Positions 1-7,134 of a stretch of DNA of 7,839 nt are shown in pieces. The stretch's first letter is position 1; each line of letters starts with the position of its first letter. Source of the DNA: Acidobacteriota bacterium (GTDB lineage: Bacteria > Acidobacteriota > Thermoanaerobaculia > Thermoanaerobaculales > Sulfomarinibacteraceae); the NCBI GenBank assembly GCA_030637805.1, contig DAOWFV010000198.1, positions 1 to 7,839 of the forward strand. Reading direction: 5' to 3'. The position numbers were made by a program, and so were the translations under genes. The notes under the pieces were generated by a model that searched no databases, had not been told where the DNA came from, and worked only from the letters and a program-made list of their open reading frames with translations.

Positions 1-393
1 AAGTTCGCTTCCGCCTACTACGGACCGTTCCGAGAGGCCGCTCAATCCGCCCCGGCCGAGGGTGACCGGCGCTCCTATCAGATGGATGCCCGCAACCGCC
101 GCGAGGCCCTCACCGAGGCCGAGCTCGATGTCGACGAGGGGGCCGACATCCTGATGGTGAAGCCGGCGCTGGCTTACCTCGACGTGGTCAGCGACCTGCG
201 CCAGGCTTTCCCCCACCCGCTCGCGGTCTACAACGTCTCCGGCGAGTACTCGATGGTCAAGGCTGCCGCCGCGCGCGGCTGGATCGACGAACGGTTGATC
301 GTGCTCGAAAACTGGCACGCTTTCCGGCGCGCCGGTGCCGACATCATCATCACCTACCACGGGCGGCAGGCGCTGGCCGAGGGGTGGCTGTGA
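1..393 (+). CDS. hemB: Porphobilinogen synthase (delta-aminolevulinate dehydratase), C-terminal part, 5' end cut by window
   Basis: Condenses two 5-aminolevulinate molecules to porphobilinogen in the cytoplasm, the second common step of tetrapyrrole synthesis. The open frame runs from base 1, so the gene begins upstream; 130 codons plus stop are visible of a family length near 325. The first visible residues are KFASAYYGPFREA; in known HemB proteins the Lys of KFAS is one of the two active-site lysines, so codon 1-3 (aag) is probably that residue. The second, Schiff-base lysine is in ILMVKPALAYLD (codon 160-162). GDRRSYQMD, the NRREA segment, VSGEYSMVKAA and RAGADIIITYHG are also family-typical. 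The metal-ligand region that would tell a zinc from a magnesium enzyme lies outside the window. The stop TGA (391-393) overlaps the hemL start as GTGA, indicating translational coupling. Identification is very secure. Confidence 0.97.
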   Translation, partial: KFASAYYGPFREAAQSAPAEGDRRSYQMDARNRREALTEAELDVDEGADILMVKPALAYLDVVSDLRQAFPHPLAVYNVSGEYSMVKAAAARGWIDERLIVLENWHAFRRAGADIIITYHGRQALAEGWL

Positions 394-1688
394 GCCGTTA
401 CGAACGATCTCAAGAGCTTTACCGCCGCGCGTGCGAGCTCATGCCAGCCGGCGTCAACTCCCCGGTTCGCGCTTTCCGCAGCGTTGGGGGCGAACCCATC
501 TTCATCGAGCGCGGGTTGGGCTGCGAGATCACCGACGCCGACGGCAACCGTTTCGTGGACTACGTGGGCTCGTGGGGACCCTTGATCCTCGGTCACGCCC
601 GTATCGAGGTCGTGGAAGAGGTCGCGTGGACCGCCGCCGCCGGTCTGTCCTTCGGCGCCCCCTGCAGTCAGGAAGTGGAGCTGGCTGAGCTCGTGACCGG
701 CGCCGTGCCCCATCTGGAGATGGTGCGCTTCGTCTCCTCCGGCACCGAGGCGGTGATGTCAGCGGTGCGCCTCGCCCGCGGCGCCACCGGGCGCGACGCG
801 GTCATCAAGTTCTCGGGCTGCTACCACGGCCACGCCGACCACCTCCTGGTTTCTGCAGGGTCGGGCCTCGCCACCTTCGGCACGCCCTCCTCGGCCGGGG
901 TTCCCTCGAGCTTTGCCGGCCACACGATCGTTCTGCCGCTGGACGATGAGGAGGCCTTTCTCGGGCTCATGGAGGATCGTGGCCAGGAGATCGCAGCGGT
1001 GATTATCGAAGGGGTCCCCGCCAACTCCGGCCTCCTCGTTCAACGCCCCGACTTCATGCGCCTCCTGCGTTCCGAGTGCACGCGCTACGGAGCGCTGCTG
1101 ATCCTCGACGAGGTGATCACCGGCTTCCGCCTGGGCACCAACGGCGCCGCAGGCTACTACGGGATCGAGCCCGATCTCGCAACCTATGGGAAGGTGATCG
1201 GCGGCGGCATGCCGGTCGGCGCCTACGGTGGAAGCCGCGAATTGATGGAACAGCTGGCTCCCCTCGGCCCGGTCTACCAGGCCGGCACTTTGTCGGGAAA
1301 CCCGGTTGCCATGGCTGCCGGCGCCGCCACCCTGCGCATTCTCCTGGCCGACGGCGGCGCCGCATACAGCGAGCTCGATCGCCTCGGCGCCACCCTCGAG
1401 AAGGGCATTGCCGGCGTCTTTGCCAAGCACGACGTGCCCTGGTCGGTCGTCCGCATCGGCTCGATCCTGTGGTTGGCCCTCCAGGAGGGCGAGGCGCCGC
1501 GACGCTTCGAGTCTATCCGGCCGGAGGCGGCGGAGGTCTACGCGGGCCTTCACCGCGCGCTGCTCGAGCGCGGAATCTACCTGGCTCCATCGGTGTACGA
1601 GGTGATCTTCGTGTCCCTGGCGCACGATGCCGAGACCATAGAGGAAACGGTGAAGGCGTTTGATGAGGCGGTAGAGGAGATCGCATGA
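390..1688 (+). CDS. hemL: Glutamate-1-semialdehyde 2,1-aminomutase
   Basis: PLP enzyme that moves the amino group of glutamate-1-semialdehyde to give 5-aminolevulinate, so this organism uses the C5 (tRNA-Glu) route. I chose GTG 390 (432 aa) because GAGGGG at 379-384 sits 5 nt upstream and the start overlaps the hemB stop as GTGA; GTG 384 would add two residues. Numbered from GTG 390, visible landmarks are PAGVNSPVRAF near the N-terminus, the PLP-phosphate loop SSGTEAVMSA (about 116-125), CYHGHAD (about 144-150), the active-site lid GLATFGTPSSAGVP (about 159-172), the PLP-pyridine aspartate in LDEVITGFR (D240), Schiff-base lysine K268 in YGKVIGGGMPVGAYGG, and YQAGTLSGNPVAMAAG. Length fits the family (about 425-435). 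One oddity is Ile243 in DEVITGFR, where most characterised enzymes have Met (see findings). The more usual EPVAGN-type segment reads EGVPANSGLL. A heptad repeat array starts 2 nt after the stop. Confidence 0.97.
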   Translation: MSRYERSQELYRRACELMPAGVNSPVRAFRSVGGEPIFIERGLGCEITDADGNRFVDYVGSWGPLILGHARIEVVEEVAWTAAAGLSFGAPCSQEVELAELVTGAVPHLEMVRFVSSGTEAVMSAVRLARGATGRDAVIKFSGCYHGHADHLLVSAGSGLATFGTPSSAGVPSSFAGHTIVLPLDDEEAFLGLMEDRGQEIAAVIIEGVPANSGLLVQRPDFMRLLRSECTRYGALLILDEVITGFRLGTNGAAGYYGIEPDLATYGKVIGGGMPVGAYGGSRELMEQLAPLGPVYQAGTLSGNPVAMAAGAATLRILLADGGAAYSELDRLGATLEKGIAGVFAKHDVPWSVVRIGSILWLALQEGEAPRRFESIRPEAAEVYAGLHRALLERGIYLAPSVYEVIFVSLAHDAETIEETVKAFDEAVEEIA

Positions 1689-1689
1689 A

Positions 1690-1723
1690 GGAATTAGGAA
1701 TGAGGAATTAGGAATGAGGAATT
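1690..1723 (+). repeat. Heptad array 1 (GGAATTA/GGAATGA)
   Basis: Units GGAATTA and GGAATGA alternate twice (a 14-bp pair repeated) and are followed by a partial GGAATT. The array begins immediately after hemL, only one base between its TGA and the first unit. It shares the GGAAT core with the perfect arrays around hemE and keeps the same 7-bp period. Function unknown. Confidence 0.85.
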
Positions 1724-1837
1724 TCCAGCAGCCCCTCAAGCGCGGGAGGTTCGATCTTTGAATTTAGGGTTTTCCTACACCAGTCCGTCGGCAGAAACGG
1801 CCGCCCCAAGATGGCAGTTCAACGAATCTCCGTTGTC

Positions 1838-1856
1838 GGGCGCGCGTCTCGCGCCC
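1838..1856. other. GC-rich stem-loop
   Basis: GGGCGCG (1838-1844) is the perfect complement of CGCGCCC (1850-1856) around a 5-nt loop. No T-run follows on either strand, so it is not a standard intrinsic terminator. It could be an RNA processing or stability element after hemL, or a chance GC-rich palindrome. Confidence 0.4.
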
Positions 1857-1872
1857 CAGAATAGAGAGCGAC

Positions 1873-1893
1873 AAATCCGCAATCCGAATTCCG
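1873..1893. repeat. Degenerate heptad array 2 (AAATCCG, CAATCCG, AATTCCG)
   Basis: Three successive 7-bp units share the ATCCG/TTCCG end, and the last is identical to the unit of the perfect array at 2002-2033. It looks like a decayed or seed copy of that family. With only three units, chance cannot be fully excluded. Confidence 0.5.
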
Positions 1894-1930
1894 GCACTGG
1901 CCGAAGGGACCTGGACGTGGCCGCGACGAA

Positions 1931-1960
1931 CTCAAAACTCAAAACTCAAAACTCAAAACT
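1931..1960 (+). repeat. Heptad array 3 (CTCAAAA)
   Basis: Four perfect copies of CTCAAAA plus a partial copy. The sequence is unrelated to the GGAATTC family but has the same 7-bp period, and it stands out as A-rich in a GC-rich region. It lies 41 bp upstream of the next array. Function unknown. Confidence 0.9.
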
Positions 1961-2001
1961 TCCGCCCTCCCACCTCACTTTCGGCAGCGCGCTGCGACCC
2001 C

Positions 2002-2033
<32 letters not shown>

Positions 2034-2047
2034 ACACAGTGCTTCCA

Positions 2048-3064
2048 ATGAACCGCTTCTTGAAGGCCTGTCGGCGGGAGGCCGTGGACCGTCCTCCTGT
2101 GTGGGTCATGCGTCAGGCTGGACGCTATCTTCCCGAGTACCGCGAGGTCCGGCGGAAGGCTGGGGACTTTCTCGCCATGTGTCGCGACCCGGAGGTCGCG
2201 GCCGAGGTGACCCTGCAGCCGGTGCGCCGTTTCGGGCTCGACGCCGCCATCGTCTTCTCGGACATCCTCACACCGTTGGTGCCAATGGGCGCCGAGCTGA
2301 GCTTTGGGCCTGCTCCACATATCTCCAATCCCGTGCGCACCCCGGATGATCTCGAACGGCTGCGCCTGCCCCAACCGTGGAGCGGAACCGAGTTCCTCTC
2401 CGAAACTCTCGCCAGGGTGCGTGCGGAACTCGACCCGGAAACCGCCCTCATCGGTTTCTGCGGCGCGCCATGGACGCTGGCCAGCTATCTGGTCGAGGGG
2501 GCCACCTCTCGCTCATTCACGAAGGTCAAGCACTTCGCCCACCATTACCCAAATGATTTCGATCGACTGCTCGAGATGCTCGCCGATGCCATGGCGGCCT
2601 ACCTGCGGACGGAGGTCGAGCACGGCGCCCAGGCCGTGCAGGTCTTCGACTCCTGGGTCGGCACCCTCGGGGCCGAGGATGCACGACGTTGGGCCCTGCG
2701 TCCGGCTCGTCGGCTGCTCCAATCGATCGCCGACCTCGGTGTACCGCGAATCTACTTCGCCAACGGCGGCACACACCTGCTCGGGGACCTGGGAGAAATG
2801 CCGTGCGAGGTGATCGGCCTGGACTGGCGGGCCGATCTCGCCACGGCAGCCCGATCGTTACCCCAGCACGCGATTCAGGGCAACCTCGACCCGGGTGTCT
2901 TGATGGGTCCGGATGAGGAGATCCGTCGGCGAACCCTTGCGATGCTCGATCAAGCGCCGAACCCGGGGTACATCGCGAACCTCGGCCACGGGATCACCCC
3001 CGACGTGCCTGTTCACGCGATGAAGACCTTTGTCAGCACAGTTCAGGGCTATCGATATGAATAG
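2048..3064 (+). CDS. hemE: Uroporphyrinogen III decarboxylase
   Basis: Removes the four acetate carboxyls of uroporphyrinogen III to give coproporphyrinogen III, in the cytoplasm and without a cofactor. From ATG 2048 the product is 338 aa, close to the usual 340-355. The N-terminal signature VWVMRQAGRYLPEYR carries the substrate-binding arginines R22 and R26. FSDILTP holds the essential aspartate (D72), FCGAPWTLASYLVEG the active-site tyrosine (Y147), VFDSWVGTL the serine (S202), and NLGHGI the histidine (H314), matching the residues known from human UROD. GTG 2039 would add only MLP and is less likely. There is no recognisable Shine-Dalgarno sequence before the ATG; the preceding bases belong to a heptad array and a 14-nt gap. 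Another heptad array begins at the base after the TAG stop, so the gene is framed by inverted repeat arrays. Confidence 0.97.
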   Translation: MNRFLKACRREAVDRPPVWVMRQAGRYLPEYREVRRKAGDFLAMCRDPEVAAEVTLQPVRRFGLDAAIVFSDILTPLVPMGAELSFGPAPHISNPVRTPDDLERLRLPQPWSGTEFLSETLARVRAELDPETALIGFCGAPWTLASYLVEGATSRSFTKVKHFAHHYPNDFDRLLEMLADAMAAYLRTEVEHGAQAVQVFDSWVGTLGAEDARRWALRPARRLLQSIADLGVPRIYFANGGTHLLGDLGEMPCEVIGLDWRADLATAARSLPQHAIQGNLDPGVLMGPDEEIRRRTLAMLDQAPNPGYIANLGHGITPDVPVHAMKTFVSTVQGYRYE

Positions 3065-3098
<34 letters not shown>

Positions 3099-3341
3099 GA
3101 GAACCCGCTGACGGGAGCGGATGTGGCAAAAGCCGGGGATCGCCGGCGGGCGGCCACTCGCTCGTGGCGGCGGGTCGCGGCGCCCGCATGGGTGCCGGAA
3201 AATCGGAATCCGGTTTTTTTCCCCAACCCCCTTGTGTATATCCCGAGAACGCGATGGATTTTTTCGTGATCGAGTCTTGGGATTCGCTGTGTGATCGCTC
3301 CATCCGAAGCCAAGCGTCACCTATCACAGGGACGCGGGCGG
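3099..3341. other. hemE-hemN spacer between inverted heptad arrays: no gene seen
   Basis: No supported coding region; the frames crossing it run straight through the repeat arrays and are not protein-like. It contains a probable terminator (3195-3220), a small GCCAC/GTGGC hairpin (3153-3168), and two copies of GTGATCG 25 bp apart (3266-3272, 3291-3297) that could be a weak direct-repeat operator. TATATC at 3237-3242 is a possible -10 box for hemN but lacks a convincing -35 partner. Confidence 0.45.
3195..3220 (+). terminator. Probable intrinsic terminator after hemE
   Basis: CCGGA (3195-3199) pairs with TCCGG (3209-3213) around a 9-nt loop, followed at once by seven T residues (3214-3220). 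The stem is short (five pairs plus a possible G-T), so strength is uncertain, but position and T-run fit the end of the hemE transcript. If real, hemN needs its own promoter downstream. Confidence 0.5.
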
Positions 3342-3375
<34 letters not shown>

Positions 3376-3393
3376 AAACCGGCGGGGATCCTC

Positions 3394-4782
3394 ATGACTC
3401 TCGACCTCACCGGACTGACTCCCGAGCTCCTGGAGAAATACGACAGGCCTGGGCCGCGGTATACGTCCTATCCTACTGCGCCGCATTTCCACACCGAGTT
3501 CGACAAGGAAGCCTACGGCGCGCGCCTGCAGAAGGCTGCCACCCGCGCGGACGAGCCGCTCTCGATGTACGTCCATCTACCCTTCTGCGAGGCACGATGT
3601 ACATTCTGCGGCTGCAACGTAGTCATCTCACCCCGCCGCGGCCCCGAGGAACCCTATCTCGCGGCGTTGGAGGCGGAGCTGGACCTTTTAAAGACCGCGC
3701 TCGCGCCGCGCAGACGCCTCAAACAGCTCCACTGGGGAGGAGGAACGCCTACATATCTCTCCCCCGCGCAGTGCGAGCAGCTCTTTCATGCGATCACATC
3801 TCGCTTCCCACTCGCTGATGACGCCGAGGTCGCCCTCGAGATCGACCCCTGCGTCACCACGATGGAGCACCTCGCCACCCTCCGCCGGCTGGGCTTCAAC
3901 CGCCTCTCCATGGGGCTCCAGGACCTCGATCCCGACGTGCAGCGGGCGGTGCAGCGCGTGCAGTCCCTCGAGCTCACCCGTGAGCACGTCGAAGAGGCCC
4001 GGCGGCTGGGCTTCGACTCGGTCAACATCGACCTCATCTACGGGCTGCCGCTGCAGACCGAGGACGGTTTTCGGGACACGGTTCGCACAGTGATCCGGGA
4101 GCTTGCGCCGGACCGCGTGGCCTGTTTCTCCTACGCCCACGTGCCCTGGATCAAACCCCACCAGCGGCGGCTCGACGGCGCCACGATGGCGACCGGATGG
4201 GAGAAGTTCCGGCTCTTCGTCGGCGCGGCCCAGGAGTTCGTCGACGCCGGCTACCGGTCCGTTGGCTTCGACCACTTCGCCCGCCCGGACGACGAGCTAG
4301 CCCGCGCGCTCGACGAAGACCGTGTGCACCGCAACTTCATGGGCTACACCGTGATGCCGGCCTCCGACCAGGTTGGAGTCGGAGTGAGCTCGATCGGGGA
4401 CGTGGCCGGTGCCTACGCCGCGAACGAGAAGAGGCTGGCCGCCTATCAGCGAAAGGTGGCGGCTGGAAGCCTCCCAGTCGAGAGGGGCATTCTCCGCAGC
4501 TCGGAGGACGAGCTCCGGAGGGCGATTATCCACCGCATCATCTGCACCCTCAAGCTCGACAACGCCTGGGTGGAACAGGAGTTTGGTATCGACCCGCGGG
4601 TCCATTTTGACAATGCGTTCGAGGCACTGGAGCCGATGGCCGCGGACGGGCTCGTAGAGATTGACGACAGCGGCCTCCAGGTCACTCCACCCGGACGGTT
4701 CTTTCTCCGCAATCTCTGTATGCCTTTCGACGCCTACCTGAAGCAACCCACCGACGGCCCGGTCTACTCGCGGACTGTCTAG
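3394..4782 (+). CDS. hemN: Oxygen-independent coproporphyrinogen III dehydrogenase (radical SAM)
   Basis: Oxidatively decarboxylates two propionates of coproporphyrinogen III to the vinyl groups of protoporphyrinogen IX using two SAM and a 4Fe-4S cluster, independently of oxygen. The 462-aa product matches E. coli HemN in length. GPRYTSYPTA near residues 20-29 is the N-terminal element that distinguishes true HemN from the HemW-type heme chaperone. The cluster motif is YVHLPFCEARCTFCGCN with C65, C69, C72 and the extra C74 typical of HemN. WGGGTPT (114-120) is the SAM-binding glycine motif. RLSMGLQDLDPDVQRAVQRVQ, NIDLIYGLPLQT, GFDHFARPDDELA and HRNFMGYT also match. The C-terminus LCMPFDAYL and a final SRTV resemble the E. 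coli end. ATG 3394 has a G-rich stretch (GGCGGGG) about 7 nt upstream. It implies heme synthesis via protoporphyrin(ogen) rather than the coproporphyrin-dependent route, and competence under low oxygen. Confidence 0.96.
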   Translation: MTLDLTGLTPELLEKYDRPGPRYTSYPTAPHFHTEFDKEAYGARLQKAATRADEPLSMYVHLPFCEARCTFCGCNVVISPRRGPEEPYLAALEAELDLLKTALAPRRRLKQLHWGGGTPTYLSPAQCEQLFHAITSRFPLADDAEVALEIDPCVTTMEHLATLRRLGFNRLSMGLQDLDPDVQRAVQRVQSLELTREHVEEARRLGFDSVNIDLIYGLPLQTEDGFRDTVRTVIRELAPDRVACFSYAHVPWIKPHQRRLDGATMATGWEKFRLFVGAAQEFVDAGYRSVGFDHFARPDDELARALDEDRVHRNFMGYTVMPASDQVGVGVSSIGDVAGAYAANEKRLAAYQRKVAAGSLPVERGILRSSEDELRRAIIHRIICTLKLDNAWVEQEFGIDPRVHFDNAFEALEPMAADGLVEIDDSGLQVTPPGRFFLRNLCMPFDAYLKQPTDGPVYSRTV

Positions 4783-4831
4783 CCCACATACCTCACCGGA
4801 TTTCGTCGCGAAGGCGATAAAACGGCCCCCG

Positions 4832-4901
4832 GGGGTCAGGATTCAGGCTTCAGGTCGCAGGGCGCAGGTCGCAGGTCGCAGGTCGCAGGTCGCGGGTCGC
4901 A
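4832..4901 (+). repeat. Heptad array 7 (GGTCGCA and variants)
   Basis: Ten consecutive 7-bp units in unbroken register: the first three are diverged (GGGGTCA, GGATTCA, GGCTTCA), then GGTCGCA, GGGCGCA, three GGTCGCA, GGTCGCG and GGTCGCA. It lies between the convergent hemN and membrane-protein genes, 50 bp after hemN. It is the same family as array 8 in opposite orientation, since CCTGCGA is a rotation of the complement of GGTCGCA. Confidence 0.9.
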
Positions 4902-4961
4902 CCGAGATTTTCGATAGGAACCCTGCGATGTCACGCTCTTTCTGAGCCTTTTCTTGTGAAC
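4902..4961. other. Spacer between two facing heptad arrays: nothing recognised
   Basis: Sixty bases separate the two inverted arrays. They would form the core of the loop if the arms pair. I see no gene and no clear regulatory motif. Confidence 0.4.
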
Positions 4962-5045
4962 CCTGAGACCTGAGACCTGAAGCCTGAGACCCGAACCGTG
5001 TGACCTGGAGCCTGAGACCTGCAACCTGGTACCTGCGACCTGGTG
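4962..5045 (-). repeat. Heptad array 8 (CCTGNNA family), degenerate but in strict 7-bp register
   Basis: Twelve consecutive units without a gap: CCTGAGA twice, CCTGAAG, CCTGAGA, CCCGAAC, CGTGTGA, CCTGGAG, CCTGAGA, CCTGCAA, CCTGGTA, CCTGCGA, CCTGGTG. CCTG is conserved in ten of twelve while the last three positions vary widely. Bases 4974-4987 are a perfect 14-bp inverse complement of 4843-4856 in array 7. The array ends 16 bp beyond the stop of the membrane-protein gene, so it lies in both 3' regions. Confidence 0.88.
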
Positions 5046-5061
5046 TGATATCCAGGCGCCC

Positions 5062-7134
5062 TCACCACCTGGCCAGGTCCCCCGCGCCTGGTGGCGGGGC
5101 GGTGCAGTCAGGAATCAACTGGTAAAGAAAGACTCCACGATCGCTCCAAATCGGCGCCAGGCACTCGCGGGAGAATCTATCGAGACGGCGAAAAGTAACC
5201 GGATCAGCCGGCTCGAAGTAACGCCGTCGCTCCTGCATTCGCGCGGTCCTGTCGGCCTCCCAGCGGTTGGCCAGAACATGGGTGAAACCTTCAGCCGTGA
5301 GCCGTTCCGCCATATCGCGCGGATCATCCGACACGCGGGCGAGCTCCTCCAGACGTGGTTCTCCGAAAGGGTGCTCGAGCTCCAGGGAGCGTTCGAATCC
5401 CAGAGCCCGGGCCTCTGCCACCAGGAGCAGCTTCGCGTCGGGGGGAAGCGCGGCCACCGGTTCGAAGGCCGGCGACGAGCTGACCCAGTGGGCGAGAATG
5501 GGCTCCAGCCGCACCACGCCAAGCGTGCACCCTAGACGCTCCATGCCAACCTGCGAGGCGCTGACCGCGAGATTCCAGGTGAAGACCAGGCCCATAAGAG
5601 CTACCAGGCCGAATCGGACCCGCCTCGAGGTCGCCTCGAGGGTGGCCGCCAACGAGGCCGCCAGAACCGCTGTCGCCGGAACCAAGGCGCCCAGTAGGTA
5701 GCGGTCGACGTGCAGGCTCGCCAGCCAGAACGCGACACCCGCCAGGGCCCCAGCTGCAAGGGCCGGAACCGCCCGACCCGGTAGACGGCGCCAGCTGATG
5801 ACCGCGACCGCGATTAGGGGAAGGTAGGCCAGGCCGATCGAAGGAAAGCCGTCGAGCTGAGGCTGGAAGGTCCCGAGGTCGAGACCGGCGATCAGGTGTT
5901 GGAACGACAGGTCGAAGCCCGACAGCCAGGCAGCGAACTGCTCCGCAGACTCGAAAGGTAGCCGGAGAATCTCCCTGAACGGTCGATTGAGGAACGGGAA
6001 GAGCGGATTCCCGGTGGCAACGAGGTTGCGGATGGCCCACGGTGCGAAGGCTGCAACCGCGGCCGCCGTCGCCGCCGCCGACCCGCGCAATAGCCGGGCG
6101 AAGGAACGGACACCGTGCCACGGACGGTGCAACACCACCGATCCCACAGCGGCCGGGATCGCCACCGTCCCGATGGCGGTGTACTTCGTGCCGACCGCGA
6201 GACCAACACACACACCGGCGAAGACCCACCAACGACCGGGTCGACCTCCGTCGTCGGCCGTGCGGAGCAAGCTGAGCCAGGCGCCGGCGGCAAACATCGC
6301 AACGACAAGATCCGACCCGGCGGTGGTGGCCAGATGCAGCACAGTCGGCGTCGTGACGACGATCCACACCGCCCAGGTGGCAGCCGTACCCGAGCCGGCT
6401 CTCCGCGCAAGGGCTGCCACCGCAAGCACGGTCACGACGCCACTCCACCAGTGCACGACCTGCGCCGACCACGGCCCAAGGGTCTTCAAGCCAAAGGCGA
6501 AGAGCAGGCTCGAGTTGACCGGCATATAGGAATACCAGTTGCGTGGCAGCGGATGGATGGACCCTTCCTGTAGCCAGACCCAGGGGAAGCCGAGGTGTTG
6601 GTGCCACTGGTCATAAAAGGGCGAAATCGTCGCAGCCACGAGCAGCGCGACGCCGGCAATACCTACAAGCGGTAGAATCTGCGCCTCTACCCGCGGGCGA
6701 TCCATCGGGGTCCTGCTGAGGCTCACGCCTCCAGCAATCGCCCACAGAAGAACCAGGATCATCAGTGGCCACGGGAGAAACAACCCCAACGCCGACAAAC
6801 CGGCGGCGCAGGCCGTGAGCACGCCAGCCCCTGCGATCGACGCCAGCACGTCGTTCTCCCAATTGCGCTCCGCCCCGGCCGTGAGCCACCGCACGACCGG
6901 ACGCCCCGCCCCGAGAGCGGCAAGGGCCCACACGGCCGCCCAGCCCACCGTCAAGACAGCGACTCCGACCGTTCGGAAGCCGCCCGTGGCCTCGGCGCGA
7001 GCGAGCACCAACGCCAGCCCGATCACGAGCGCGACGACCGAAAGGCCGGCCCACCGCCTCAAGGCGGGATTTTTCCCCACCGCACTGTTAGCATGCGCGC
7101 GTGGCTTCTTCAGTGGTTGATCAGCGGCCATCAT
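5062..7134 (-). CDS. Polytopic membrane protein, putative GT-C type glycosyltransferase (ArnT/PMT-like)
   Basis: Probably transfers a sugar from a polyprenyl-phosphate donor in the cytoplasmic membrane; the acceptor is unknown. From ATG 7134 it has 690 residues with an estimated 12 or more hydrophobic segments between about 28 and 524, then a soluble C-terminal domain of about 165 residues. The first long loop, after about residue 170, contains SPFYDQWHQHLGFPWVWL; an acidic residue in this loop (here D175) is catalytic in known GT-C enzymes. GTKYTAIG (315-322) and PWAIRNLVATGNPLFPF (365-381) are typical of uncharacterised family-39/83-like proteins. The soluble part (LLLVAEARALGFER, then TAEGFTHVLANRW) also matches that group. 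The start is uncertain: ATG 7134 and 7131 overlap the divergent methyltransferase gene, whereas GTG 7080 (672 aa) would not. None has a good Shine-Dalgarno sequence. The frame stays open to 7395, but that part is antisense to the methyltransferase. Exact substrate cannot be assigned. Confidence 0.7.
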   Translation of the reverse strand: MMAADQPLKKPRAHANSAVGKNPALRRWAGLSVVALVIGLALVLARAEATGGFRTVGVAVLTVGWAAVWALAALGAGRPVVRWLTAGAERNWENDVLASIAGAGVLTACAAGLSALGLFLPWPLMILVLLWAIAGGVSLSRTPMDRPRVEAQILPLVGIAGVALLVAATISPFYDQWHQHLGFPWVWLQEGSIHPLPRNWYSYMPVNSSLLFAFGLKTLGPWSAQVVHWWSGVVTVLAVAALARRAGSGTAATWAVWIVVTTPTVLHLATTAGSDLVVAMFAAGAWLSLLRTADDGGRPGRWWVFAGVCVGLAVGTKYTAIGTVAIPAAVGSVVLHRPWHGVRSFARLLRGSAAATAAAVAAFAPWAIRNLVATGNPLFPFLNRPFREILRLPFESAEQFAAWLSGFDLSFQHLIAGLDLGTFQPQLDGFPSIGLAYLPLIAVAVISWRRLPGRAVPALAAGALAGVAFWLASLHVDRYLLGALVPATAVLAASLAATLEATSRRVRFGLVALMGLVFTWNLAVSASQVGMERLGCTLGVVRLEPILAHWVSSSPAFEPVAALPPDAKLLLVAEARALGFERSLELEHPFGEPRLEELARVSDDPRDMAERLTAEGFTHVLANRWEADRTARMQERRRYFEPADPVTFRRLDRFSRECLAPIWSDRGVFLYQLIPDCTAPPPGAGDLARW

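Larger units (their letters stand above)
1724..1930. other. hemL-hemE spacer, first part: no gene seen
   Basis: I see no convincing coding region here; the open frame across 1758-2051 runs through three arrays and has no family features. The stretch contains a 7-bp stem-loop (1838-1856) and three drifted heptads at 1873-1893. No clear promoter or U-tract terminator was found. The whole hemL-hemE gap is 359 bp, long for a cluster whose first two genes overlap. Confidence 0.5.

Noticed and set aside
384..389. GTG 384 as the hemL start
   Set aside because: The GAGGGG ribosome binding site overlaps it; GTG 390 has correct spacing and the typical GTGA overlap with the hemB stop.
759..1739. 326-aa open frame on the minus strand
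   Set aside because: Shadow of hemL in GC-rich DNA; it also runs through heptad array 1 and has no recognisable motif.
4826..4835. CCCCCGGGGG palindrome after hemN as an intrinsic terminator
   Set aside because: It has no loop and no following T-run; it may just be a GC-rich palindrome at the edge of array 7.
5324..6607. 427-aa minus-strand frame inside the membrane-protein gene
   Set aside because: Out-of-frame shadow rich in Arg, Gly and Pro, without the hydrophobic pattern or motifs of the real frame.
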